Assembly (NCBI GenBank): GCA_003258405.1
Contig: QKPN01000010.1
Location: 1-64,000, forward strand
DNA length: 64,000 bases
Reading direction: 5' to 3'
Source: Rhodobacteraceae bacterium DSL-40
GTDB taxonomy: Bacteria; Pseudomonadota; Alphaproteobacteria; Rhodobacterales; Rhodobacteraceae
Below are positions 55,440 through 63,917 of this stretch, one piece after another. Under the pieces are notes generated by a model. It did no database searches, was not told the DNA's origin, and worked only from the letters and a program-made list of their open reading frames with translations. The position numbers and the translations under genes were made by a program. Each line of letters begins with the position of its first letter. Position 1 is the stretch's first letter.

Positions 55440-58400
55440 TCATTCCGCCGCGTGGACCTGCGGCGCTCCGGCTTGGTCGAATGCAGCGAGCAGCTCCTCG
55501 CGCCGCTTTGCCGCCTGCCTGGCAGCCGCCATCTTGACCGGCCCGAAGCCTCGGATGTCAAGCGGCAGCGCCGCCAGTTCGATGGCGCTCACCCGGTTGT
55601 CAGAAGACAGGCCCTTTTCGAGCCTGTCGATGTCCTGCTCGTATTCGGTGATGAGCGCGCGTTCGAGGCGGCGCTCCTCCGTACGCCCGAACGGGTCAAG
55701 CCAGGTGCCGCGCAGGCCCTTGAGGCGGGCAAGGAGGCGGAGGTATTTCATCAGGCCCGGCCCGAACTCGCGCTTCTCGGGACGCCCGTCGGGGCCGGTC
55801 CGCGCGCTGATCGGCGGCGAGAGCAGGAAGCGTACGGAGCGGATCCCGACGAAATGCCGTTCCAAGGCCGGGCCGAGATGCTCGGCGTGGAGCCGCGCGA
55901 CCTCGTATTCATCCTTGTAGGCGAGCAGTTTATGATAGCCCCGCGCCACCGCCGCGCCGAAATCGGCATCGGCGGCGCGGGCGCGGGCGACGCGCGCGCG
56001 ATAGCGTTCGGCGAGCGCCCGGTTCTGGTATTTCTCGAGATGCACCGCGCGGCGGTCGACCAGTGCCGCGAAGCTCTCGTCGGGTGCGGCTTCCGGCGCA
56101 AGGCGCGCAGCGGCCTCGGCGGGATGCGCCACCGCCCAGCGTCCGATGCCGAAGGCGCGCGTGTTGCCCGCGGCATCGGCGCCGTTGAGCTCGATCGCCT
56201 TGAGGATCGCCTCTTCCCCGAGCGGGACGAGCCCCGCCTGCCAGGCCGCGCCGAGGAGAAGGACATTCGCGTAGATCGCATCACCGAGCAGGCGCTCGGC
56301 CAGCTTTGTCGCATCGAGCATGGCGAGGGCGTCGTCACCGAGGCGCGCGCGCAGCGCAATGCCGAGCCGGTCGGTCGGAAGCTGGAAGGTCCGGTCGCGG
56401 GTGAAATCGCCGGTGACGATCTCATGGGTGTTGACGATGGCCCGCGTTCTGCCGCGGGTGGTGAGGCCGAGTGTTTTCGCCCCGGCCGAGACGACGAGAT
56501 CGCCGCCGATCAGCGCATCGGCCTCGCCGACGGCAACCCGGATCGCGGAAATGTCGTCGGGGCGAGCGGCGAGGCGGCAATGGATATGGACCGCGCCCCC
56601 CTTCTGGGCGAGCCCGGCCATTTCCATCACGCCGGCGCCCTTGCCCTCGAGATGGGCCGCCATGGCGAGGAGCGCGCCGACCGTGACGACGCCGGTGCCG
56701 CCGACGCCGGTGATGACGATGTTCCAGGTGCCGTCGATTGCGGGGAGCTCCGGCCGGGCAAGATGCGGCAGGTCGAGATCGGTCGGGGCCTCCTTCTTTG
56801 GCCGCGCCCCTTCGAGCACGACGAAACTCGGGCAGAAGCCCTTGAGGCAGGAATAGTCCTTGTTGCAGCTCGACTGATCGATCTCGCGCTTGCGTCCGAA
56901 GGGCGTCTCGAGCGGCAGGATCGAGACGCAGTTCGACTGAACGCCGCAATCGCCGCAGCCCTCGCAGACCTCCGGATTGATGAAGACGCGCCGGTCCGGG
57001 TCGGGGAAGGCGCCGCGCTTGCGCCGCCGCCGCTTTTCCGCCGCACAGGTCTGGATATAGACGATGGCAGAGACACCCTTCACGCGCTCGAGGGCCTTCT
57101 GCACCTGATCAAGCTCGTCGCGCGGGCGGATCGGCACACCGGAGGGAAAGGCCCCCTCGTCGATGCCTTCCTTCGGGTCATGCACCACGACAACCTCGCG
57201 CACGCCCATCGCCAGCAGTTCGCGTGTGATCTGCTCGGGCGAGAGCCCGCCGTCATTCGGCTGGCCACCCGTCATCGCGACAGCATCGTTGTAGAGGATC
57301 TTGTAGGTGATGTTGACGCCCGCAGCGAGTGCAGCCCGGATCGCCTGCACACCGGAATGGTTGTAGGTGCCGTCGCCCAGGTTCTGAAAGATGTGCGGCC
57401 GTGTCGAGAACGGCGCCTCGCCGATCCAGTTGGCCCCCTCGCCGCCCATATGGGTGAAGCCCTCGGTATTCCGGCCCATCCACTGCACCATGTAGTGGCA
57501 GCCGATCCCGGCATAGCCGCGCGCGCCCTCGGGCAGCCTGGTCGAGGTGTTGTGCGGGCAGCCGGAACAGAACCACGGCCGCCGGAGCGCGATATCCTCG
57601 GCATTGTCGGCCCGCGCGGCCTCATCGAGACGGGCGCGCCGCGTGACGAGTTCTTCGGTCTCGATGCCTTCCGCAGCGAGGAGCGCCCCAAGCTTGCGGG
57701 CGATCGTCACCGGATCGAGCGCGCTCTTGACCGAAAACAGCGTCTCGCCCTGTTCGTCCTTCCAGCCCACCACGCGGCGGCCATGGCGTTCGTCGAAGAT
57801 CGCTTCCTTGATCTGCACCTCGACGAGCTTGCGCTTTTCCTCGACGACGATCATCAGCTCGAGATCGTGCGCCCATTCGCGGAATGAGGCCATGTCGAGC
57901 GGCCAGACCATGCCGACCTTGTATGTGGTGATCCCGAGCGCCTCGGCCCGCGCCGCATCGAGGCCGAGCAACTGAAGCGCATGCTGGGTATCGAGCCAGC
58001 TCTTGCCACAGGAGACGATACCGATCCGCGCCCCGGGGCGGCCCCAGACGCGTCTGTCGATCCGGTTTGCCCGGCCGAAGGCCTCGGCCGCGAACCGCTT
58101 GTAGTCATGCAGCCGCGCTTCCTGAGCGACAGGCGTATCGCCGAGCCGAATGTTAAGCCTATCGGGTGGCAGGGCGAAATCCGACGGCGTGACGATCTTC
58201 AGCCGGTCGGGATCGCCATCGACCACCGCCGTCACCTCGATCGTGTCCTTGACGCACTTGAGCCCGACCCAGCAGCCGCAATACCGCGAGAGGGCCCAGC
58301 CGAGGATGGCATAATCGAGCACTTCCTGCACGCCCGCCGGCGAGAGGATCGGCATGAGCACATCGACAAGCGCGAATTCCGACTGGTGCAGCACCGTCGA

Positions 58401-58856
58401 GCTCTCGCCCGTGTGGTCATCGCCCATGCAGGCAACGACCCCGCCAAGCGGTGCCGTTCCGGCCATGTTGGCGTGGCGGAGCACGTCCCCCGAGCGGTCC
58501 ACGCCCGGCCCCTTGCCGTACCAGAGGCCGAAGACGCCATCGACACGGCCTTCGCCGCGGAGGGCGACCTGCTGCGTACCCCAGAGCGCGGTGGCGGCGA
58601 GATCCTCGTTCAGGCCGGGCTGGAAGACGATGTCAGCGGCATCGAGCGCCTTCCGCGCGCGGGTCATCTGGATATCGACACCGCCCAGCGGCGAGCCGCG
58701 ATAGCCCGTGGCATAGCCGGCAGTAGACAGGCCTGCCGCTTCATCGCGGGCCTTCTGCATGAGCATCGCGCGGACAAGGGCCTGCGTGCCGTTCAGAAGA
58801 ACGTGGCGTCTGGCAAGGTCGAACCTGTCAGCCAGAGAGACCTGGGCAAGTGTCAT
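55440..58856 (-). CDS. Indolepyruvate ferredoxin oxidoreductase (fused alpha-beta)
   Basis: An 1138-residue fusion that oxidatively decarboxylates arylpyruvates or similar 2-oxo acids to acyl-CoA, passing electrons to ferredoxin. The thiamine-diphosphate motif is NLGDGTYNHSG...NITYKILYNDAVAMTGGQ at about residues 490-530. A 4Fe-4S segment, CEGCGDCGVQSNC, is near residue 632. The gamma-type domain (GVGGTGVVTVGALLAMAAHLEGKGAGVMEMAGLAQKGG) follows. The N-terminal pyrimidine-binding region starts GYATGYRGSPLGG. The single-chain layout is typical of proteobacteria. It is divergent from a LysR gene at 59107. Confidence 0.93.
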   Translation of the reverse strand: MTLAQVSLADRFDLARRHVLLNGTQALVRAMLMQKARDEAAGLSTAGYATGYRGSPLGGVDIQMTRARKALDAADIVFQPGLNEDLAATALWGTQQVALRGEGRVDGVFGLWYGKGPGVDRSGDVLRHANMAGTAPLGGVVACMGDDHTGESSTVLHQSEFALVDVLMPILSPAGVQEVLDYAILGWALSRYCGCWVGLKCVKDTIEVTAVVDGDPDRLKIVTPSDFALPPDRLNIRLGDTPVAQEARLHDYKRFAAEAFGRANRIDRRVWGRPGARIGIVSCGKSWLDTQHALQLLGLDAARAEALGITTYKVGMVWPLDMASFREWAHDLELMIVVEEKRKLVEVQIKEAIFDERHGRRVVGWKDEQGETLFSVKSALDPVTIARKLGALLAAEGIETEELVTRRARLDEAARADNAEDIALRRPWFCSGCPHNTSTRLPEGARGYAGIGCHYMVQWMGRNTEGFTHMGGEGANWIGEAPFSTRPHIFQNLGDGTYNHSGVQAIRAALAAGVNITYKILYNDAVAMTGGQPNDGGLSPEQITRELLAMGVREVVVVHDPKEGIDEGAFPSGVPIRPRDELDQVQKALERVKGVSAIVYIQTCAAEKRRRRKRGAFPDPDRRVFINPEVCEGCGDCGVQSNCVSILPLETPFGRKREIDQSSCNKDYSCLKGFCPSFVVLEGARPKKEAPTDLDLPHLARPELPAIDGTWNIVITGVGGTGVVTVGALLAMAAHLEGKGAGVMEMAGLAQKGGAVHIHCRLAARPDDISAIRVAVGEADALIGGDLVVSAGAKTLGLTTRGRTRAIVNTHEIVTGDFTRDRTFQLPTDRLGIALRARLGDDALAMLDATKLAERLLGDAIYANVLLLGAAWQAGLVPLGEEAILKAIELNGADAAGNTRAFGIGRWAVAHPAEAAARLAPEAAPDESFAALVDRRAVHLEKYQNRALAERYRARVARARAADADFGAAVARGYHKLLAYKDEYEVARLHAEHLGPALERHFVGIRSVRFLLSPPISARTGPDGRPEKREFGPGLMKYLRLLARLKGLRGTWLDPFGRTEERRLERALITEYEQDIDRLEKGLSSDNRVSAIELAALPLDIRGFGPVKMAAARQAAKRREELLAAFDQAGAPQVHAAE

Positions 58857-59106
58857 ATCCCCTCCCGGTTTGCGTTGGAGTTATGTTCCCCATTGAGGTT
58901 AGTATAGGTCAGATCGGGTGACCGAAGAAGGGGGATGGGGCGCACCGTTGCGCGAGTATCTGCCGTCGTCGGGGTTTCACATGTCACATATCACGACAAA
59001 TTCACCGTCTGTCGGCACATGAACGCGGCTTTGAGCACAACATGTGGTATCGCCAGCGGGCAACCCCGCGACGATTGCCCTGAGGAAGGCACTTGAGAGG
59101 TACAGG

Positions 59107-60006
59107 ATGGATTGGGACAAGCTGCGTATCTTTCATGCCGTCGCCGATGCCGGCAGCCTGACCCATGCGGGAGAGGTCCTGCATCTGAGCCAGTCGGCGG
59201 TCAGCCGCCAGATCCGCGCGCTCGAGGACAGCCTCAACACGACGCTCTTCCGGCGCCATGCCCGCGGGCTGCTGCTGACCGAGCAGGGCGAACTGCTGTT
59301 CGAGGCCACCCGAACGATGACGAAGCGCCTCGATGCGACCGCGGCCCGGATCCGCGATTCCGAGGATGACGTCTTTGGCGAACTGCGCGTCACCACATCC
59401 ACCGGCTTCGGCACCCTTTGGCTCGCGCCGCGCCTGCCGCGGCTCTTCGACCGCTATCCCAAGCTCAAGATCGACCTCATGCTCGAAGAGCGGCTGCTCG
59501 ACCTCGCAATGCGGGAAGCCGATGTCGCGATCCGCATGAAGGAGCCGAGCCAAGCCGACCTCATCCGGCGGCGGCTGATGCAGACGCAGATCCGCTTCTA
59601 TGCGACGCGCTCCTATCTCGAGAAGGCCGGCACGCCGACGAGCCTCGAGGACCTGAGCGAGCACCGGCTCGTCACCCAGAGCCCGCACTCGCCGCAGGTG
59701 CGCGCCGGCTCCGAATTCGTGCAGCCGCTGGTGTCGAACCAGCCGTCCCTTCTGACGGTGAACAACTACTTCGGCATCCTGCAGGCCGTCATCCATGGGG
59801 TCGGCATCGGTTCGCTGCCCGACTATGTCACCGCGGATTTTCCGGATCTCATCAACGTGCTGCCCGAGATTTGCAGTGCACCAATTCCGGTCTATCTCGC
59901 CTTCGTCGAGGAGCTCCGGCACTCGAAACGGGTCTGCGCCTTCCGTGATTTCGTGCTCGAGGAACTGAGCCTTTTCAAGCGCCAGCTGTCGGGAGACGAG
60001 GATTGA
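59107..60006 (+). CDS. LysR-family regulator
   Basis: A 299-residue LysR protein with N-terminal helix-turn-helix MDWDKLRIFHAVADAGSLT followed by GEVLHLSQSAVSRQIRALE. The effector domain (LRVTTSTGFGTLWLAPRL, VAIRMKEPSQADLIRRRL) is of the type common in alphaproteobacteria. It is divergent from the indolepyruvate oxidoreductase gene with 250 bases between starts, which is the usual layout for a LysR regulator and its target. AGG precedes the ATG at 59107. Confidence 0.88.
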   Translation: MDWDKLRIFHAVADAGSLTHAGEVLHLSQSAVSRQIRALEDSLNTTLFRRHARGLLLTEQGELLFEATRTMTKRLDATAARIRDSEDDVFGELRVTTSTGFGTLWLAPRLPRLFDRYPKLKIDLMLEERLLDLAMREADVAIRMKEPSQADLIRRRLMQTQIRFYATRSYLEKAGTPTSLEDLSEHRLVTQSPHSPQVRAGSEFVQPLVSNQPSLLTVNNYFGILQAVIHGVGIGSLPDYVTADFPDLINVLPEICSAPIPVYLAFVEELRHSKRVCAFRDFVLEELSLFKRQLSGDED

Positions 60007-60063
60007 GCCCGGCAGCCATGCACTCAGCGCAAGGCTGCTATGCCAAGTGTCAAGCCTTTTTTT

Positions 60064-60092
60064 CTTGAAGCAAGAGGTCTGTGCAGCTATAT
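60064..60092 (+). promoter_or_regulatory. Candidate promoter of small RNA 1
   Basis: CTTGAAG at 60064-60070, 16 bases, CTATAT at 60087-60092. The CTTGAA core with a CTATAT-like -10 resembles heat-shock (RpoH-type) promoters as well as sigma-70. The start would be near 60099-60101. Confidence 0.4.
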
Positions 60093-60099
60093 CAGTTCT

Positions 60100-60180
60100 C
60101 GAAGGCGGGCCGCAGTTTTGCATTGCCCACTTCACCTCCCTGTTGGACTTGGGCCGAGCTTATCGCTCGGCCTTTTTTTT
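60100..60180 (+). ncRNA. Candidate small RNA 1 with CCTCCC linker and intrinsic terminator
   Basis: About 80 bases. The 5' hairpin uses GAAG/CTTC and GGGC/GCCC (60101-60133) around a 14-base loop. A single-stranded linker contains ACCTCCC, and then a terminator hairpin GGCCGAGC/GCTCGGCC (60152-60172) is followed by T8. The order hairpin, CCTCCC linker, ACTTGGGCCG-type terminator is shared with the element at 62932-63013. It may be independent or processed from the LysR mRNA 3' end. Confidence 0.5.
60152..60180 (+). terminator. Intrinsic terminator
   Basis: A perfect 8-bp stem GGCCGAGC/GCTCGGCC with a five-base loop and eight Ts. It is 146 bases after the LysR stop, so it ends either a long LysR transcript or the small RNA. 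Confidence 0.9.
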
Positions 60181-60329
60181 GGCTTTTCAACAGGATATTT
60201 CGGGAACCCGCGGGGAGCTTTCCATGCTGCGCCGCCACAAGGCGCACGCCGGCAGCCCACCCCTGACATGCCCCGGCCGGGATGCCTGGCGGCACAGGAC
60301 GGCGAGAATCGCATACCGGGAGGAAAGCC

Positions 60330-61502
60330 ATGCCATTTGAACATACCGGCGCGCTCGAGCGCGCGCTCGCAGACGCCCTGCCCGGTGTGCCTGGCGCTTC
60401 AGCCGTCGTCACCAGCGCCTCGGGCGAGTTCTTCGCAAGCGCAGCAGGATTACGATCTCTCGCCAGCCCGGACCCCTTCACTCCGGACACGGTCTGCGCG
60501 ATTTTCTCGGCAACGAAGGCGCTGACCGCGACCCTCTGCCTGCAACTTGCCGAAGAGGGCCGGCTCGATCTCGACGCCCCTGCCCGGCTTCACGCCCCCG
60601 GCCTTGCCCGGGCACAGGTTCTCACCGGGTTCGATGCCGCCGGCGCACCCTGCCTGCGGGCGGCCGAGGGCGAGATCACCACACGGATGCTGCTGCTTCA
60701 CACGGCGGGGTTTGGCTACGATTTCTTCAACCCGACACTCAGCCGCTTTGCGCGCGAACATGGGCTCCGAGCCATTCTCACGGGCACACGCGCCGCCCTC
60801 GACGCGCCGCTCCTCTTCGACCCCGGAGAGGGCTGGGAATACGGCATCGGCATGGACTGGGCCGGACAGGTCATCGAGGGCGTGACCGGCCTGCCGCTTG
60901 CCGAGGCGATGCAGGAGCGATTGCTCGACCCGCTCGGCATGGAAGATACCGGCTTCCGCATCCGCCCGCACATGCGTGCGCGGCTTGCGAAAATCCACCA
61001 GCGCGGCAAGGACGGAAGCCTCACCTCCACGGATATCGAGCTTCCCGCCGCGCCGGAGGTCGACATGGGCGGGCATGGCCTCTACTCGACCGCGAGGGAT
61101 TTCGCGAAGTTCCTGCGCATGTGGCTTGCGGGCGGCACCGGGCCCTCGGGGCGGATCCTGAAGCCCGAAACCATCGCGATGGCATCGCGGAGCGGGCTCG
61201 GGGCGCATGGGGTTCACCCCCTGCCCGGCGTGCGGCCAAATGTCTCGCACGACCTCGATTTCTTTCCTGGCCTGCCGAAATCCTGGGGCCTCTCCTTTCT
61301 CATCAACGAGGCCGATGCCCCGACCGGTCGCAAGGCGGGATCACTGGCCTGGGCGGGGGTCGCGAATGTCTTCTACTGGATCGATCCCAGAAGCGGCATC
61401 GCCGGCGTCTGGATGGCTCAGGTCTTTCCTTTCCTGGACCCAGAAGCGCTCGCTGGCTATCTCGACTTCGAGCGCGCGACCTATGAGGCCCTGACGCGCT
61501 GA
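60330..61502 (+). CDS. Serine hydrolase, class C beta-lactamase/esterase type
   Basis: A 390-residue member of the beta-lactamase-related family. The nucleophile SxxK motif is visible in CAIFSATKALTATL (Ser-Ala-Thr-Lys), the tyrosine motif region in WEYGIGMDWAGQVI, and the third motif region in AGSLAWAGVANVFYW. Other family marks include RMLLLHTAGFGYDFF and LDPLGMEDTGF. It has no signal peptide, so it is more likely a cytoplasmic family VIII-type esterase than a beta-lactamase. A strong site, GGGAGG, precedes the ATG at 60330. Confidence 0.88.
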   Translation: MPFEHTGALERALADALPGVPGASAVVTSASGEFFASAAGLRSLASPDPFTPDTVCAIFSATKALTATLCLQLAEEGRLDLDAPARLHAPGLARAQVLTGFDAAGAPCLRAAEGEITTRMLLLHTAGFGYDFFNPTLSRFAREHGLRAILTGTRAALDAPLLFDPGEGWEYGIGMDWAGQVIEGVTGLPLAEAMQERLLDPLGMEDTGFRIRPHMRARLAKIHQRGKDGSLTSTDIELPAAPEVDMGGHGLYSTARDFAKFLRMWLAGGTGPSGRILKPETIAMASRSGLGAHGVHPLPGVRPNVSHDLDFFPGLPKSWGLSFLINEADAPTGRKAGSLAWAGVANVFYWIDPRSGIAGVWMAQVFPFLDPEALAGYLDFERATYEALTR

Positions 61503-61547
61503 GGCGAGGCCCTCCCCTCCGGCGCCGGCGGCTGCTATTCTCCGCCG

Positions 61548-62813
61548 ATGGAGCATGCCACCGCCCTTTGCCGCGACTGCCTGACCGCCTGGAGCGGGGC
61601 CGGACGCTGCCCGTCCTGCCGGAGCCCCCGGGCGCTTCGCCACGCCGAGCTGGGCGCACTTGCGATCGCACATGTGGATTGCGACGCCTTCTATGCCTCC
61701 GTCGAGAAGCGCGACAATCCCGAGCTGCGCGATGTCCCGCTGATCGTCGGCGGCGGCTCCCGCGGGGTCGTCACCACCGCTTGCTACCTTGCGCGGATCC
61801 GCGGCGTGAAATCCGCGATGCCGATGTTTCAGGCGCGCAAGCTTTGCCCGCAAGCCGTGATTGTGAAGCCGCGGATGGCGCATTACGTCGCCGTTTCGCG
61901 GGAGATCCGCGCGATGCAGGAAGAGCTCACGCCGCTCGTCGAACAGCTCTCGCTCGACGAGGCCTTCCTCGATCTGTCAGGGACGGAGCGCCTCCACGGC
62001 ATGCCGCCCGCCGCCCTGCTCGTGCGGCTGCAGAATCGGATCGAGGCGGAGATCGGCGTGACCGTCTCCGTCGGCCTGTCGCACAACAAGTTTCTCGCCA
62101 AGATCGCCTCGGACCTCGACAAGCCGCGCGGGTTTGCCGTGATCGGGCGGGCGGAAACCCGGGATTTTCTCGCGCGCCAACCCATCGGCGTGCTCTGGGG
62201 CGTCGGATCAGCCACCCGGCGCGCCCTTGAGGCAGACGGAATCCGCACCATCGGCGACTTGCGGCTGCGCGAGCGCAAATACCTCATCGAGCGATTCGGC
62301 GCGCTGGGCGATCGGCTGTGGCATCTTGGGTTCGGTGAGGATCACAGACGTGTGATGCCTGAGCACAAGCTGAAGTCGATTTCCAACGAAACAACCTTCT
62401 TCGAGGATATTACGGACATCCCCAGCCTCGAATCACACCTCTGGCGATTGACGGAGAAGGTCGCGATGCGCGCCAAGGCCAAAGGCCTCGGCGGCCGGAC
62501 GGTAGTGCTCAAACTCAAGCACAGCGACCACAGGCTGCTGACCCGGCGCCACTCCCTGGACGAACCCACGCAGATGGCCAACCGGATCTTTCCCGTTGCA
62601 CAAAAACTATTGCTGCAGTGCAGCAATTTGAATTTCTCGTTTAGGTTGATAGGGTTGGGCCTAAGCAACCTGACCGCTGCCGATGATTCCGATCGCCTCT
62701 CGGGCCTTATCGACCCGGACGACGCGCGGCTTTGCGCATCCGAAACGCTTGCAGATCAAATTCGCGCACGATTCGGTGACAAATCGATCATGTTCGGCCG
62801 CTCCTTTCGCTAG
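61548..62813 (+). CDS. dinB: DNA polymerase IV (DinB) with N-terminal zinc-finger-like motif
   Basis: A 421-residue Y-family polymerase for translesion synthesis. The catalytic acidic residues are in AHVDCDAFYASVE and LSLDEAFLDLSGTE, with SVGLSHNKFLAKIASDLDKPRG and the helix-hairpin-helix GVLWGVGSATRRAL. Before the catalytic domain it has about 30 extra residues with CRDCLTAWSGAGRCPSC, two CxxC pairs that may bind zinc. No SOS box is visible in the short 45-base spacer from the serine hydrolase. The gene ends about 120 bases before the second small-RNA candidate. Confidence 0.94.
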   Translation: MEHATALCRDCLTAWSGAGRCPSCRSPRALRHAELGALAIAHVDCDAFYASVEKRDNPELRDVPLIVGGGSRGVVTTACYLARIRGVKSAMPMFQARKLCPQAVIVKPRMAHYVAVSREIRAMQEELTPLVEQLSLDEAFLDLSGTERLHGMPPAALLVRLQNRIEAEIGVTVSVGLSHNKFLAKIASDLDKPRGFAVIGRAETRDFLARQPIGVLWGVGSATRRALEADGIRTIGDLRLRERKYLIERFGALGDRLWHLGFGEDHRRVMPEHKLKSISNETTFFEDITDIPSLESHLWRLTEKVAMRAKAKGLGGRTVVLKLKHSDHRLLTRRHSLDEPTQMANRIFPVAQKLLLQCSNLNFSFRLIGLGLSNLTAADDSDRLSGLIDPDDARLCASETLADQIRARFGDKSIMFGRSFR

Positions 62814-62897
62814 GCCGGAGGCGTCGCCACAAGTGCGCATAAATTCATCATTTTCATTCGGAATGCGAAAAAATATCCGCAAAATACCTTTGGTCGG

Positions 62898-62925
62898 TTG
62901 ACTATGTTGCGGCGCGACATAATGT
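62898..62925 (+). promoter_or_regulatory. Candidate promoter of small RNA 2
   Basis: TTGACT at 62898-62903, 16 bases, TAATGT at 62920-62925. The start would be near 62932. The sequence is AT-rich compared with its surroundings. Confidence 0.4.
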
Positions 62926-62931
62926 AGATCA

Positions 62932-63013
62932 CGTGATGCGTTGCATCATACACGCCCTACGGGCGTTTCCTCCCTAAACTTGGGCCGTGCTTCGCGCACG
63001 GCCTCTTTTTTTG
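62932..63013 (+). ncRNA. Candidate small RNA 2 with CCTCCC linker and intrinsic terminator
   Basis: About 80 bases with two short 5' hairpins (TGATGC/GCATCA at 62934-62948, ACGCCC/GGGCGT at 62952-62966). A linker TTCCTCCC follows, then a terminator hairpin GGCCGTGC/GCACGGCC with TTCGC loop and a T-tract. It is related to the element at 60100-60180 in linker and in the ACTTGGGCCG leading into the terminator. It lies in the spacer between dinB and the convergent amidohydrolase gene. Confidence 0.5.
62983..63013 (+). terminator. Intrinsic terminator
   Basis: An 8-bp perfect stem GGCCGTGC/GCACGGCC with a five-base loop, then TCT7. It serves dinB and/or the small RNA on the plus strand. Confidence 0.9.
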
Positions 63014-63041
63014 GAGAATCGGAATCCTGCGCAGCCATCCC

Positions 63042-63917
63042 TTATTCGGCGGCGACGCGCAGCGGCCGGACACCGAGATTGGCCAGCCCCTCCACCGCCC
63101 TTCGCACCAGCGAAGCGACCTCAGCGAAGTCATTCCGCCGCTCGATGCGCTTTTCGTCCATGTAGAGCGAGCGATTGATCTCGATCTGGAGCGCATGGAC
63201 GCCCTGCCGCGGGCGACCATAGGTCTGCGTGATGTAGCCGCCCGCGAACGGCGCGTTGCGCGCGACGGAAAAGCCCGCCTCGCGGAATACATCCACCGCG
63301 CCCTCCATGACCCAGCGGTCGCAGGAGACGCCGAAACGGTCGCCCAGAATGATGTCGGGGCGGCGGCCCTGGACCTCGGGTGCGGAGGCAAGCGCGTCGC
63401 GCGGCATCGAATGGCAATCGAACAGCAGCGCGACACCGAAAAGTCTGCGGCTCTCCTGTATCAGCTCCTGCAGCCGGTCGTGATAGGGATACCAATTGGC
63501 CGCGAGCCGCCGGCGCGCCTCGAAGAGCGTAAGCTTGCCGGTCATGATTGGCCGCCCCTCGGCCACCACGCGCGGAATCACCCCGAGGCCGGCCGCGATC
63601 CGCGGGCTGACAAAGCGCCGCATCGTGCCGGAAATCAGCGCCGGATCGAGATCCTCGGGCGAGCGGTTCAGATCGACATAGGCCCGCGGGACACGTGCAG
63701 CCATCAGCGGCGCGCCGAAGCGCGGCGCGTCGCAGTAGAGCTCGTCGACAAAGGCATCCTCGGAGGAACGGATTTGCAGGGGGCCGAGCGCCGTGCGTGC
63801 AAGGAAATCTGCCGGATAATCCGCACCACTATGGGGCGAATCGAACACCGCACAGGTCCGCCGGGCCGCCGGCAGCGAGAGGGAATAGACCGCCGATTCC
63901 ATCGCGTCCTCACACAT
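63042..63917 (-). CDS. N-formylglutamate amidohydrolase family protein
   Basis: A 291-residue zinc amidohydrolase of the HutG/N-formylglutamate deformylase family. FDSPHSGADYPADF near the N-terminus, SEDAFVDEL, RAYVDLNRSPEDLDP, LLFDCHSMPRDAL and GGYITQTYGRPRQGVHALQIEINRSLYMDE carry the conserved His, Asp and Glu residues. Such enzymes release formate from N-formylglutamate in histidine catabolism, but many homologues have other amidase substrates, and no hut gene is nearby. Two starts are possible (63917 and 63902); both have a purine-rich site. I give the longer. Confidence 0.88.
   Translation of the reverse strand: MCEDAMESAVYSLSLPAARRTCAVFDSPHSGADYPADFLARTALGPLQIRSSEDAFVDELYCDAPRFGAPLMAARVPRAYVDLNRSPEDLDPALISGTMRRFVSPRIAAGLGVIPRVVAEGRPIMTGKLTLFEARRRLAANWYPYHDRLQELIQESRRLFGVALLFDCHSMPRDALASAPEVQGRRPDIILGDRFGVSCDRWVMEGAVDVFREAGFSVARNAPFAGGYITQTYGRPRQGVHALQIEINRSLYMDEKRIERRNDFAEVASLVRRAVEGLANLGVRPLRVAAE

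Larger units (their letters stand above)
60007..60329. other. Region between LysR and serine hydrolase genes
   Basis: 323 bases. It holds the small-RNA candidate at 60100-60180 with its terminator, and the strong ribosome-binding site GGGAGG for the serine hydrolase. No protein gene is supported. Confidence 0.6.
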
